A stretch of 64,000 nucleotides of DNA, from assembly GCA_017880865.1 (NCBI GenBank), contig JADGRL010000003.1:1-64000 (forward strand). The letters are read 5' to 3'. Below the pieces are notes generated by a model that ran no database searches, was not told the DNA's origin, and saw nothing but the letters and a program-made list of their open reading frames with translations. Position 1 is the first letter of the stretch. Each line of letters begins with the position of its first letter. Below, piece by piece: positions 19,042 to 29,932 of this stretch. The stretch is from Gallionella sp. Lineage in GTDB: Bacteria > Pseudomonadota > Gammaproteobacteria > Burkholderiales > Gallionellaceae. Made by a program: the position numbers and the translations under genes.

Positions 19042-22000
19042 TTGAACATTCCGACGATGGCTAGCCTTTTTAACTCATCAAAGTTACATCCACTTGTACT
19101 CAAGACGCTGCGCCTGATGGCCGTATTGGCGGCCTTGCTGCTGGGTGGCGTTTTGTATGTCGCATTTGTGGGTGTTTCTATTGATGCCTCCGGGCTGCGT
19201 GGCAAGGTTGTCGCCATGCTCACGAAAAGTCTCGGGCGCGAGGTGCGCTTCGATGGCCCGCTGCAACTTGAGGTATCCGCCCATCCCAAGTTGGTCGTTG
19301 GCGGATTGCATATCGCCAATGCGGCAGGCTTTACTGGCAACGAATTTGCCAGCATGGGCGAGGCGAGGCTGGCGCTGGATCTGTGGCCGCTGTTGCGGAT
19401 GCGCCTGCAAATCGAGGAGCTGTCGGGCATTGATGTGCATATTCGTTTGCAACTGAATAAAAATGGCGACAGTAACTGGACATTCAAGCCGTCTGCACAG
19501 AAACCTGAGATGGCGCAGGTACCCGTTGCTCAGCATGCTGCAAGCATGGCATTGGGAAGCCTGATAGCAAGGCTCGATATAAAACGCGTGTCGCTGGAAA
19601 AGCTGGATGTGGAATTCATCGCTGCCAATGCGAAAAGCCATTTTTTTGAATTGCAATCGCTGCTCGCGCAATTCCCCGCCGGGCAACCGCTTACGCTGAC
19701 ATTGCACGGCACAGTTGAAAAAATCTATCCCTATCAGCTTGATTTCACTGGCGGCACCATCGCCGATCTGGTGCGCGTTGATAAACCATGGCCCATCGAT
19801 CTGACGCTCGGTTTTATGAGTTCGCGCTTGTCGCTAAACGGCAGTGTGTCTGGCAGCAGCGGTGAAATTAACTTTGGATTGGGCACTGAAAACCTGGGCG
19901 AATTCGAACGCCTGCTCCAGACTGATCTGCCTGCGGTTGGTGTCGCCGGCATCTCGGGTGCCATCAAGTATGCTCCTGGCAAAATCGCACTGGATAATTT
20001 GAATGGCGTCATGGGCAAGACTACGCTCAACGGCACGATCAATTTAGACTATAGCGGCGAGCGTCCCAAAGTGCAGGGCGAACTCACGCTGCCGGTGCTG
20101 GATTTGCGACCATTCATGACGGGGCAGCCCGCCGCGCAAGATGAACCGCCGCAAAGCCTAGCCGAGATGTATCGGGAACTCGCCAAGGCGACGTTCAACC
20201 TGAAAGAGCTCAATAGCGTAGATGCCGATCTGACCTTGCGTGTCGGGCAATGGCTGCATCTTCCAGGTTCGGTGCATGACGCGAGGTTGCATGTGAAGCT
20301 CGTGCAAGGTCGCCTCACTGTGCCGGTGCAAGCCACCGTGGCGGATGTGGTGTTGGCAGGCCAAGCCAGCGCCGATGCAAGCGTGACTCCGGCGCGTTTT
20401 AAACTGGCGCTCGGCACGCATGATTCCAGTGTGGGTAATCTGGCCGGGTTGTTGGTCGGTATGCCCGATGTCAGAGGGCAGTTGGGCCGTTTAGATTTGC
20501 GTATCAGTGCAAGGGGAGACCGTGGTTCCGAGCTGATGCAGAGTCTGGATGTGCGGCTGGATGTGAAACGCGGAAATCTGACGTATGGCAACGGAGCGGG
20601 GGGACGCACCGTGCAGTTCTCACTGCAAAATCTGACAGTGGCGCTGCCGGCCGGGAGGGCTTTGCGGGCTGAGGCGCATGGTGAGTTGCTGGACAAGCGT
20701 TTCAATGCGTCGCTGCGCAGCGGTTCATTGGCCGACATCATGCAAGAAGCACACGCGCCGGTTAATTTTGAATTGCAGGCCGGCAGTGCCCGCGCGCAAA
20801 TACACGGTGTGTTGCAGCAGACCACAAAAAATTCAGGATCGGAGATAAACTTCGAACTCGCAGCGCCGCATTCCGGCGAAATCGCAAGCTGGCTCGGACT
20901 CAAACCCGGAGCGGATGCGCCCATCAATATGCACGGCAGTTTTCACACCGACAACGATAGCTGGCATTTGGCCGATCTCTCCTTGCAATTGGGGCGCAGC
21001 AATTTATCTGCCGATGTGTTGCGCACTTTTGACCAGGGCAAGTCGCTTATAAAATTGCAATTGACGAGCGATCTTGTTGACGTGGACGAACTGCAATCGC
21101 TGCTGCCGGAGTCCGATAAAAATCCTTCTGCAGCAACGCCGGCAAGCGTGAACATGATCGATATTCCCATCCTGCCACATGACATCAACCTGGCGGATGC
21201 GGACATCAACGTGCGCATCGGGCGCATTGCCAGCACGTCGCCGTTTGCAGTACGCGACTTGCGTTTCGACGGACATATACGCGACGGCATGATGCCTGCA
21301 TCACCGTTTTCGGCCAATGTAGCGGGAAATGATTTTAGCGGCGCAATCCTTCTTGATTTGCGCACCCAGCAACCGCACTCTGTACTGTGGCTGTCGGTGG
21401 ACGCACTGGACATCGGCCATATCCTGAACAAGCTGGGTATCGCGAGCAATATCGACGCCGGTATCGATCATATGAGCCTGCAACTGGATTTGCATTCGAG
21501 CCGCCTGGGCCAACTGTTGGCGCAATCTGAATTGGCGCTCAGCTTTGAGGGAGGTCACCTCACTTTGCACGATGCCAATACCGGCGGAAAAATACGCATT
21601 GCGCTCGACAAAGGAGAGCTCAAATCTGCTGCCGGAGCCCCCGTGTATCTCGACCTGACAGGATCGCTCGACAATATTCCCGTCTCCATCGGCATACAAA
21701 CCGCCAAGGCCGTTGATCTGATTAACCCAAATTTATCGGTTCCGTTTAAATTTAACGCAAGCACATCCGGTGCCGCCATCCAGCTGTCGGGTGACATTGA
21801 CCGCCCCTTTGCATCGAGAGACATCGAGCTTGCGCTCGACATGAGTGGTATCCGTCTGGATGATCTCAATTCGCTAGCGCATACCTCGTTGCCACCGTGG
21901 GGACCGTGGCAGGCTTCGGGAAAATTTCACATGTCCTCCGGAGGCTATGAAGTCTCGTCTTTGCTGTTGCAGGTGGGGAGCAGCCAGCTCACAGGAGATG

Positions 22001-23001
22001 GCCGAGTCGATACGAAAGTCGTGCCGCCGCGCATTGATGTCGCGCTGAGCGCCCCGACGATCCAGCTCGACGATTTCAGATTCGGTGACTGGTCGCCGGA
22101 GAAAAAAAAGCCGACCACCCCGTCAACTACAGCAAAACCGGAAACCAAAGGCGAGCATGTCCAGAAAATTTTAAGTCGGGAAGTGCTGCGACGTCAGAAC
22201 GCGTATTTGACGGTGCGCGTGGATCAGGTCATTTCCGGGCAAGACCTGCTCGGTAGCGGAAAACTCGAAGCAAAATTGGAGAGCGGCCGCGCCGATATCG
22301 GCCCGGTTGTCGTCAATACGCCGGGAGGTTCAGCATCGTTCCAGCTGGGGTATGAGCCCGGTGAAAAAGATGTGGTGGTCAATTTGCGCGCTGAGGCCAA
22401 ACATTTCGATTACGGTATTCTGGCGCGCCGGATTGATCCTGCGAGCGAGATGAGCGGGATTTTTAGTCTGGATGTCGATGTCATCGCCCGCGCCCAATAC
22501 TTGTCGGAGCTTTTGCGTTACGGCAAGGGACACATCAATTTCGCAGTGTGGCCAGAAAACCTAAAGTCGGGCTTGCTCGACATCTGGGCGGTGAATGTGC
22601 TGATGGCGCTATTGCCCGCTATTGATTCATCGGACGAATCCAAAGTGAACTGTGCCATCGGACGTTTTGTGCTGGGCGACGGCAGGCTGTCCGACAAAAC
22701 CATCCTGATCGACACCAGCCGGATGCGCGTCACCGGCAAGGGAGGGGTGGACTTTGCGACGGAAGAAATTCGGCTCTACGTGCAGCCCCGCGCAAAAACA
22801 CCACAGTTCATGAGCTTCGCCATTCCGATCGAGCTGAGCGGCCATTTTAATGACTTTCACGTTGGCGTCAGACCGGCGGATGTGCTGGAAACCGTGGGTC
22901 AACTTGCCACCTCGATTGTCTGGGTGCCGATACAAACGCTGTTCGGGAAAAAGATGCCTGCCGACGGACGCGATGTGTGCGCGGCTGTAGAATTCAAATA
23001 A
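19042..23001 (+). CDS. AsmA family protein
   Basis: 1319 aa; N-terminal TM; VGVSIDASGLRGKVVAMLTKSLGREVRFDGPLQLEVSAHPKLVVGGLHIANAAGF; AsmA C-terminal domain. Confidence 0.85.
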   Translation: MNIPTMASLFNSSKLHPLVLKTLRLMAVLAALLLGGVLYVAFVGVSIDASGLRGKVVAMLTKSLGREVRFDGPLQLEVSAHPKLVVGGLHIANAAGFTGNEFASMGEARLALDLWPLLRMRLQIEELSGIDVHIRLQLNKNGDSNWTFKPSAQKPEMAQVPVAQHAASMALGSLIARLDIKRVSLEKLDVEFIAANAKSHFFELQSLLAQFPAGQPLTLTLHGTVEKIYPYQLDFTGGTIADLVRVDKPWPIDLTLGFMSSRLSLNGSVSGSSGEINFGLGTENLGEFERLLQTDLPAVGVAGISGAIKYAPGKIALDNLNGVMGKTTLNGTINLDYSGERPKVQGELTLPVLDLRPFMTGQPAAQDEPPQSLAEMYRELAKATFNLKELNSVDADLTLRVGQWLHLPGSVHDARLHVKLVQGRLTVPVQATVADVVLAGQASADASVTPARFKLALGTHDSSVGNLAGLLVGMPDVRGQLGRLDLRISARGDRGSELMQSLDVRLDVKRGNLTYGNGAGGRTVQFSLQNLTVALPAGRALRAEAHGELLDKRFNASLRSGSLADIMQEAHAPVNFELQAGSARAQIHGVLQQTTKNSGSEINFELAAPHSGEIASWLGLKPGADAPINMHGSFHTDNDSWHLADLSLQLGRSNLSADVLRTFDQGKSLIKLQLTSDLVDVDELQSLLPESDKNPSAATPASVNMIDIPILPHDINLADADINVRIGRIASTSPFAVRDLRFDGHIRDGMMPASPFSANVAGNDFSGAILLDLRTQQPHSVLWLSVDALDIGHILNKLGIASNIDAGIDHMSLQLDLHSSRLGQLLAQSELALSFEGGHLTLHDANTGGKIRIALDKGELKSAAGAPVYLDLTGSLDNIPVSIGIQTAKAVDLINPNLSVPFKFNASTSGAAIQLSGDIDRPFASRDIELALDMSGIRLDDLNSLAHTSLPPWGPWQASGKFHMSSGGYEVSSLLLQVGSSQLTGDGRVDTKVVPPRIDVALSAPTIQLDDFRFGDWSPEKKKPTTPSTTAKPETKGEHVQKILSREVLRRQNAYLTVRVDQVISGQDLLGSGKLEAKLESGRADIGPVVVNTPGGSASFQLGYEPGEKDVVVNLRAEAKHFDYGILARRIDPASEMSGIFSLDVDVIARAQYLSELLRYGKGHINFAVWPENLKSGLLDIWAVNVLMALLPAIDSSDESKVNCAIGRFVLGDGRLSDKTILIDTSRMRVTGKGGVDFATEEIRLYVQPRAKTPQFMSFAIPIELSGHFNDFHVGVRPADVLETVGQLATSIVWVPIQTLFGKKMPADGRDVCAAVEFK

Positions 23002-23185
23002 GGAAAAAATCCACAGCAAAGACTTTGCTAAACAACGGATATAAATTTCATCCGCTTTTCATTAACCGCATCATGCAGCATCACCTGAAAATATTGCGGC
23101 AGCGAAAGTTGCCCGATGCGGCAGCAATATACTCACTAATCGAATCTGCATAACGACGCCGTGCAGAAACCGTCTCCAAATAGTG

Positions 23186-23812
23186 TTAAACCGCCGCCAG
23201 CAGTCCGATCACTTCTTCGTCGCTGACTTGAGGAAAAGACTGATAGAACTGCCCCACCGCATAAAACATTTCCGGCGCACTCAGGCACACCACCTCATCG
23301 GCGTATGGCCTCACCTTGGACAAGCTATCCAGTGGAGCAACCGGCACGGCGCAGATCAGTTTTTTCGGGGACTTGGCGCGCAGCGCGTGCAGTGCGGCGA
23401 TCATCGTGGAGCCGGTGGCGAGACCATCGTCCACGACGATGACGATGCGCCCCGACGGGTCGAGCGGCGGGCGTATCGGGGTATAGCTGGCGCGCCGCTC
23501 GCGCATCACTTTGAGTTGCGCGGCCTTCTCGACTTCGATGTATTGCGTACTGCCGCCCACCTGCCCAGCATAGTCACCGAGGTAGGTCCAGCCGGTCTCG
23601 TCCACCGAGCCGATCGCAAATTCCTGGTTACCCGGCGCGCGCAGTTTGCGCACCAGCACCACGTCCACTTCCCCACCCAGCGCATCGGCGATGATTGTTG
23701 CCATCGGCACCGCACCGCGCGGAATCGCCAGCACCAGCGGATGCTGTCCGCGATATTGCACCAACGCTTCCGCCAGTCGGCGGGCGGCATCTTCGCGATC
23801 ACGAAACATCAT
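23186..23812 (-). CDS. Phosphoribosyltransferase family protein
   Basis: FRDREDAARRLAEAL; AIPRGAVPMA; VIVVDDGLATGSTM PRPP motif. Confidence 0.85.
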   Translation of the reverse strand: MMFRDREDAARRLAEALVQYRGQHPLVLAIPRGAVPMATIIADALGGEVDVVLVRKLRAPGNQEFAIGSVDETGWTYLGDYAGQVGGSTQYIEVEKAAQLKVMRERRASYTPIRPPLDPSGRIVIVVDDGLATGSTMIAALHALRAKSPKKLICAVPVAPLDSLSKVRPYADEVVCLSAPEMFYAVGQFYQSFPQVSDEEVIGLLAAV

Positions 23813-23843
23813 GCACCTCCTTTTTTCGATACGGACAAATTCG

Positions 23844-23919
23844 GTAGGATGGGTTGAGCAACGCGATACCCATCGGTTACATTGATTTGTTGGGTATCTC
23901 TATGCTCAACCCAACCTAC
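23844..23919. repeat. REP-like inverted repeat (GTAGGWTGGGTTGAGC...GATACCCA type)
   Basis: GTAGGATGGGTTGAGC...GCTCAACCCAACCTAC, nested GATACCCAT/TGGGTATC. Confidence 0.85.
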
Positions 23920-23924
23920 ATAGC

Positions 23925-26171
23925 TTATTGCTGCCTTACCAATACTTCAAATCGTTGCAGCGGCACCGGTTTGCTGAACATATAACCCTGAAAGGCATGG
24001 CATCCGTAGAGTTCCAGAAATTCAAACTGCGCATCGGTTTCCACTCCCTCGGCAATAACTGTCAGCTCGAAGGTGCGCCCCAGCGTGATAATCGCCTGCA
24101 CGACGGCCGCATCATTCGCATCGACAGACAGATCGCGGACAAAGGATTGGTCGATCTTCAACTCATCCAGTGGCAATTGTTTGAGATAGGAAAGCGAGGA
24201 ATAACCGGTACCAAAATCATCCATCGCAAGACGGATGCCGAGCTTCTTGAGCGCGCGCATCTTGGCGACGGTATCACCGACATCTTCGAGTATCGAACTC
24301 TCGGTCAGCTCGACGACCAGACGCGCCGGATTGGCTCCGGTCTCGGCGAGCACCAGCCTGACTTGTTCGACAAATTCCGCCTGATGGAACTGGCGCGCAC
24401 TGACGTTAACAGAAAGCCGCAATTCCCGTGTATCGGCAGAACCGGACCAAATCCTGATTTGCTCACAGGCGGATTTCAGCACCCAATGACCGATGGGCAA
24501 AATCAGCCCGATTTCCTCTGCAATCGGAATAAAGTCGTCCGGCAACACCTGCCCGCGCTCGGGATGTTCCCAACGTATCAAGGCTTCTGCACCGATGATA
24601 TGGTGATAACTATTCACCTGCATCTGATAGTAGAGCTGAAACTGCTGGTGCTTCAATGCCTGACGCAGATCGTTTTCCAGCGCGCTGCGCTCAACCAGTT
24701 TCGCCTGCATATCGGGATCGAAAAAGCGCAGGCTATTGCGTCCGCTTTTCTTGGCATGAAACATCGCAAGGTCTGCATGTTTGAGCAACTCATCGACCGT
24801 CTTGTCATGTCCGTAAAACAGGCTGACCCCGATACTGGCCGTGCAGGTAAACTCAACCCCTTCCAGGATATAGCTCGATGCAATCGCATCACGCACTTTC
24901 TCCCCCACCAAGCCCGCCTGAACGGCGGCTTCCTGGGCATCCTCTTTCAGGTTTTCCAGCATCAACACGAACTCGTCGCCACCCAGTCTCGCCACGGTGT
25001 CGCCTTCACGCACGCTGGCATTCAGGCGTTGTGCGATCTCGATCAGCAGCAGGTCGCCGACATCGTGACCGCGCGTATCGTTGAGCGTCTTGAAGTTATC
25101 CAGATCGAGAAACAATAACGCACCATAGTGTCCGCTGCGGCTGCTTGCGGCAAGAGCCTGTCCCAGGCGGTCCAGCAGCAGACGTCGGTTGGGGAGCCGA
25201 GTAAGCGGATCGTAATAGGCGAGGCGGTGGATTTCGGCAGAAGCATCAGGATGCTGGGTGATCTCTGAAAAAGTGCCCACGTAATGGGTGACGCATTCAT
25301 CGGGTGCAGTAACGGCGGAGATGGTCAGCCATTCGGCAAAAATTTTGCCATTCTTGCGTCGGTTCCAGATTTCTCCCTGCCAGAATTTATGCTGCGTCAG
25401 GGTCGCCCACATGCGCTCGTAGAAATCCTTGTCCTGACGACCTGATTTGAGCATTGCCGGTTTGCGTCCAACAGCCTCATCAGCACTGTAACCGGTGAGA
25501 CGGGTAAAGGCCTGGTTGACCCGTATGATGATGCCGTCGGCATTGGCGACCAACATCCCCTCCTGCGACTCGAAAGCGATTGCGGCAATGCGCAACGCCT
25601 CATCCGCCTGCCTGCGTTGGGTGACATCGCGCACCAGTGAAAGAACCCCGCGTCGATCTCCCAGCGAGAACGGGCTCGCACTGATCTGCCCGGTAATACG
25701 CCGGCCATCCTTGCCAACGAAAATTCTCTCGAAAACGACGCTCTCGCCTGCCGCCAGCCGGTGAGCGACCGTATCCGTATGCTGCACAATGATATCCAGC
25801 GGATTCATCGTAAGCATTTCCTGCCGGGTATAGCCCAACAACTCACACGCCACGTCGTTTACTTCAACAAAATTGCCCAACACACTGCCATCAATGTAAT
25901 GAATAAAAATGGCGTCCTGAATGCAGTTAAACAGCGTACTGAACCGTTCTTCGTATTTTTGAAATATATTTTCGGCCTGATCGCGTTCGGTGATATCCAC
26001 ATCAAGCCCCGGTATCGCATCAGCTAACAGTTTGAGGATAAGGGTCTCCGGTTCAGCATGGGCAGAATGCACCTCGGCCTTGGGCCGAAGTGTGGCTGAT
26101 TTTTCTGCGTTTAAATTATTGCTCACCGTGTGTTCCATGCTCAATTCTATATTTGGCATTATCCTGAACAT
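23925..26171 (-). CDS. PAS-PAS-GGDEF-EAL cyclic-di-GMP turnover protein
   Basis: RLGGDEFVLML, GAEALIRWEHPERG, DDFGTGYSSLSYLKQLP; start among several Met codons uncertain. Confidence 0.92.
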   Translation of the reverse strand: MFRIMPNIELSMEHTVSNNLNAEKSATLRPKAEVHSAHAEPETLILKLLADAIPGLDVDITERDQAENIFQKYEERFSTLFNCIQDAIFIHYIDGSVLGNFVEVNDVACELLGYTRQEMLTMNPLDIIVQHTDTVAHRLAAGESVVFERIFVGKDGRRITGQISASPFSLGDRRGVLSLVRDVTQRRQADEALRIAAIAFESQEGMLVANADGIIIRVNQAFTRLTGYSADEAVGRKPAMLKSGRQDKDFYERMWATLTQHKFWQGEIWNRRKNGKIFAEWLTISAVTAPDECVTHYVGTFSEITQHPDASAEIHRLAYYDPLTRLPNRRLLLDRLGQALAASSRSGHYGALLFLDLDNFKTLNDTRGHDVGDLLLIEIAQRLNASVREGDTVARLGGDEFVLMLENLKEDAQEAAVQAGLVGEKVRDAIASSYILEGVEFTCTASIGVSLFYGHDKTVDELLKHADLAMFHAKKSGRNSLRFFDPDMQAKLVERSALENDLRQALKHQQFQLYYQMQVNSYHHIIGAEALIRWEHPERGQVLPDDFIPIAEEIGLILPIGHWVLKSACEQIRIWSGSADTRELRLSVNVSARQFHQAEFVEQVRLVLAETGANPARLVVELTESSILEDVGDTVAKMRALKKLGIRLAMDDFGTGYSSLSYLKQLPLDELKIDQSFVRDLSVDANDAAVVQAIITLGRTFELTVIAEGVETDAQFEFLELYGCHAFQGYMFSKPVPLQRFEVLVRQQ

Positions 26172-26234
26172 TGGAAAATGCTTCAGGATAATGCGGGCAA
26201 CTTCCGCTGCACCCGCTAGGAGTATGCCAGAGGG

Positions 26235-26990
26235 TTACCCAGCTGCTCCGCCGCCACCCTTCCGCTGCCTTCTCGCCTCAAACAAACAGATGCCGGCACT
26301 CACAGAGACGTTCAGACTTTCCACGCTGCCCAGCATCGGGATGCGCACCAGTTCATCGCAGGTTTCGCGCGTCAAGCGGCGCAAGCCTTCACCCTCCGCG
26401 CCCAACACTAAAGCCAGTGCGCCAACATGCTTGAAGCCGTTCAAATCCTGTTCGGCATCACCTGCCGCGCCCACCACCCAGATGTCGCGTTCCTGCAGCT
26501 CTCGTAAAGTTCGCGCGAGATTCGTCACCGTGATGTAGGGCACGGTTTCCGCGGCGCCGCAGGCAACCTTTTCCACCGTCGCGGTGATGCCGACAGCGCG
26601 GTCTTTCGGCGCGATCACCGCATGCACGCCGAATGCATCGGCGCTGCGCAAACAGGCACCCAGATTATGAGGGTCTTGCACACCATCGAGCACCAGCAGC
26701 AACGGCGGTTCGCTGAGCGTGTCCAGCACATCCTCCAGATGCTGCACACGCTGCGCCGCATCGACACGCGCCGCCACGCCCTGATGGCGCGCGTTGCCCG
26801 CCATGCCGTCCAGACGCGCCGCCTCGATCGGAATGACGCGCACGCCACTGGTCTCGGCGAGCTTGATCAGGTCGCGCATACGCGGGTCCTGACGTTGCGC
26901 TTGCAGGTAGACTTCCAGCACGCCATCGGGATTCTGGCGTATGCGCGCGGTGACGGCGTGAAAACCGTAAATCAGACGCAGATCAGCCAT
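26235..26990 (-). CDS. rlmB: 23S rRNA (guanosine-2'-O-)-methyltransferase
   Basis: [70 protein letters not shown] at 26990. Confidence 0.93.
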   Translation of the reverse strand: MADLRLIYGFHAVTARIRQNPDGVLEVYLQAQRQDPRMRDLIKLAETSGVRVIPIEAARLDGMAGNARHQGVAARVDAAQRVQHLEDVLDTLSEPPLLLVLDGVQDPHNLGACLRSADAFGVHAVIAPKDRAVGITATVEKVACGAAETVPYITVTNLARTLRELQERDIWVVGAAGDAEQDLNGFKHVGALALVLGAEGEGLRRLTRETCDELVRIPMLGSVESLNVSVSAGICLFEARRQRKGGGGAAG

Positions 26991-29262
26991 GCTTCTTCTT
27001 TCCTCTTGGTTTCTTCGAGGTGGATTTTTTGTCTGTCGCATGCCCGCGTTCGGCTGCATTATGTCCGCCAGCCTCGTGCCCGGCAGAATCGATCAATTCA
27101 TGCAGCACGAAATCGACCTTGGTGCTTTCCATGTCCACTTTGACGACGCGCACTTGCACGCGGTCGCCCAAGCGATAGCGTTGTCCGGTGCGCTCGCCGA
27201 GCAACTGATGCTTGGCGGCATCGAATTGGAAATAATCCTTGCCAAGTTCGGAGATGTGCACCAATCCTTCGACATACAAATCGTCCAGCGACACGAACAT
27301 GCCGAAACCGGTGACCGACGAGACCGTGCCGGGGAACACGCTGCCCAGATGGTCGCGCATGTAAAAACATTTCAGCCAGGCTTCGACATCGCGCGTCGCA
27401 TCGTCGGCACGGCGTTCGGTCATCGAGCAATGTGCGCCCAGCTCGGTCCATTTTTGCGCAGGCGTATATTTCTTGCCTTGCAGCACGGCCTTGATGGCGC
27501 GATGCACCAGCAAATCGGGATAGCGGCGTATCGGCGAGGTGAAGTGTGTATACGCATCGTAGCCCAAACCGAAGTGGCCGATGTTCTCCGGCTCATATTT
27601 CGCCTGGCGCAACGAACGCAACATCACGGTTTGCAGCAGTCCTGCATCGGGACGGCCTTTGATGCGCTTGAGCAACTTGGAATAATCGGCGGCCTGCGGA
27701 TCGTCTTCTCCGGTCAGTTGCAAACCGAATTCCTTCATGAATTCGCGCAGGCCTTCCAGCTTCTCCGGTGTCGGCCCCTGATGGATGCGGTACAGCACGG
27801 TGTGTTCGTGTTCGTGCAGAAAGCCCGCCGCACAGACGTTCGCCGCCAGCATGCACTCCTCGATCAGTTTGTGCGCGTCGTTGCGGATCACCGGCACGAT
27901 GCGTTCGATCTTGCCTTGCTCGGTAAAAATCATTTGCGTCTCGACCGTTTCAAAGTCGATCGCGCCGCGTTTCTCGCGCGCTTTTAACAGCTTCTGGAAC
28001 AACTCGTAAAGATGCACCAAATGAGGCACGATAGTCGTGTTGCCCTTCGCCAGATCGCCATCCGGTTCGGCCAGCATTGCCGCGACCTGAGTGTAAGTCA
28101 GGCGCGCTTGCGAATGCATCACCGAGGGATAGAAGCGATATTTTTCGATATCGCCGTTGTTGCTGATATGCATGTCGCACACCATGCACAGGCGATCTAC
28201 ATGCGGATTCAACGAGCATAAGCCGTTGGACAATTCTTCCGGCAACATCGGGATCACGCGGCGCGGGAAATACACCGAGTTGCCGCGCAAGATCGCCTCG
28301 CGATCCAGCGCATCGCCGGTCTGCACATAATGGCTGACATCGGCAATCGCCACCACCAGACGGTAGCCGCCTTTTTCCGGCGCGCAATACACCGCATCGT
28401 CGAAGTCGCGAGCTGTCTCGCCGTCTATCGTGACCAGCGGCAGATTGCGTATGTCTTCACGTCCCGCCCAATCTTCCGCTGCAACGGTTGGTGAAATCGC
28501 TTTGGCCTGGCGTTCCACATCAGCGGGGAACTCATATGGCAGATCATGCTTGCGCAGCGCGATCTCGATCTCCATGCCAGGATCGGCATAGTTACCCAAT
28601 ATCTCGACGATGCGACCAATCGGCTGCGCGTGCTTGTTGGGGTGTTGCAGAATTTCCAGTATCACCACCTGCCCCGCTTTAGCTCCACCCGCTTCACCAG
28701 CCGCAACCAGAATATCCTGGGTAATGCGGCGGTTCTCCGCCACCACGAACTGGATGCCGTGCTCTTCAAACAAACGTCCGACAACTTTATTATTGGCGCG
28801 TTCCAGCACTTCGACGATCTTGGCCTCGGGACGACCGCGCCTGTCCACACCGCTCTGCCGCACCATCACCACGTCGCCGTGCAACACTTGATGCATTTCC
28901 TTCTCGGATAAGAACATGTCGGCACTGCCGTCTTCCGGGATCAGGAAGCCGAAGCCATCGGGATGACCCTGCACCTTGCCCTTGACCAGATCGAGCTTCT
29001 CCATCACGCAGATGTCGCGTTTGCGGTTGCGCATGATCTGCCCGTCGCGCTCCATCGCGCGCAGGCGACGAGAAAACAGATCTTCCTCATCCCGTTCAAT
29101 GAGCAGCATATCCAGCAACTCATCATCACTCATCGGAGCGCCTTGCTCGGTGAGTATCTGCAAAATGAACTCGCGGCTAGGCAGCGGATTCTCGTATTGT
29201 TCGCGTTCGCGTTCCAGAAATGGGTCCTGCAAACGTAAGTTATTTTTATTTTTCATTGACAA
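26983..29262 (-). CDS. rnr: Ribonuclease R
   Basis: RNB domain [17 protein letters not shown]1 domain; 759 aa. Confidence 0.95.
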   Translation of the reverse strand: MSMKNKNNLRLQDPFLEREREQYENPLPSREFILQILTEQGAPMSDDELLDMLLIERDEEDLFSRRLRAMERDGQIMRNRKRDICVMEKLDLVKGKVQGHPDGFGFLIPEDGSADMFLSEKEMHQVLHGDVVMVRQSGVDRRGRPEAKIVEVLERANNKVVGRLFEEHGIQFVVAENRRITQDILVAAGEAGGAKAGQVVILEILQHPNKHAQPIGRIVEILGNYADPGMEIEIALRKHDLPYEFPADVERQAKAISPTVAAEDWAGREDIRNLPLVTIDGETARDFDDAVYCAPEKGGYRLVVAIADVSHYVQTGDALDREAILRGNSVYFPRRVIPMLPEELSNGLCSLNPHVDRLCMVCDMHISNNGDIEKYRFYPSVMHSQARLTYTQVAAMLAEPDGDLAKGNTTIVPHLVHLYELFQKLLKAREKRGAIDFETVETQMIFTEQGKIERIVPVIRNDAHKLIEECMLAANVCAAGFLHEHEHTVLYRIHQGPTPEKLEGLREFMKEFGLQLTGEDDPQAADYSKLLKRIKGRPDAGLLQTVMLRSLRQAKYEPENIGHFGLGYDAYTHFTSPIRRYPDLLVHRAIKAVLQGKKYTPAQKWTELGAHCSMTERRADDATRDVEAWLKCFYMRDHLGSVFPGTVSSVTGFGMFVSLDDLYVEGLVHISELGKDYFQFDAAKHQLLGERTGQRYRLGDRVQVRVVKVDMESTKVDFVLHELIDSAGHEAGGHNAAERGHATDKKSTSKKPRGKKKHG

Positions 29263-29320
29263 TATATCCTTTAACTATTAAATTGCGCGCCTTCGTTAAG
29301 TCTTCAGCGAAAATGTTTAA

Positions 29321-29405
29321 GCCCGGATGGCGGAATTGGTAGACGCGCACGGTTCAGGTCCGTGTGCCGTAAGGTGTGGAGGTTCGAGTCCTCTTCCGGG
29401 CACCA
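29321..29405 (+). tRNA. tRNA-Leu (anticodon CAG)
   Basis: GCCCGGA acceptor paired with TCCGGGC, CACGG-TTCAGGT-CCGTG anticodon arm, GGTTCGAGTCC T arm, encoded CCA. Confidence 0.96.
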
Positions 29406-29417
29406 GTACAGTACACA

Positions 29418-29446
29418 ATATGGCTCGCGCAAGCGGGCCATATTTT
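29418..29446 (+). terminator. Rho-independent terminator-like hairpin after tRNA-Leu
   Basis: aatatggctcgc gcaa gcgggccatatttt. Confidence 0.75.
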
Positions 29447-29932
29447 CGTCCAGAATTTGAACCCTAAACAAACAAAACACCTGCGTGCATCGCGCTAGGA
29501 TGAGAAATACATCCGATACGGCAACTATAGCTTGCGTGAACCAGGCTATATTTGGACACCATCAAACCTCTTTTTAACAGCACCACAGCATAACCTCGGG
29601 CTGGCTCGGTTTTTTGTTATCCATAAAGTTACCCACATAAATTTCACGGCAGACTATTTACTCCAAAACGCCCGGCATTCTACACTAAAGCAGGCTCGCG
29701 CTTTGCTCGAAGGGGCGCGATTCATCACGCCCCTTCCGAGTTATTGGATCTTTGAAATCGAATCGGAATGATTCCCTGCCATCAAACCCAACCACCGCCT
29801 AAATATTGGCGGGTAATACTACTTAACCTCTTGGGGAAACGGTCACGTTTGCCATGTTGCACTCGTTGAATTTCTTGCCATGTAACTCTACCAGCATCGA
29901 CTTGACAAGTAAGATATGGATTGAATGTGCAA

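Noticed and set aside
29532-29771. 79-aa plus-strand ORF downstream of tRNA-Leu
   Set aside because: No recognisable homology or clear RBS; possibly decayed sequence, insufficient support as a gene.
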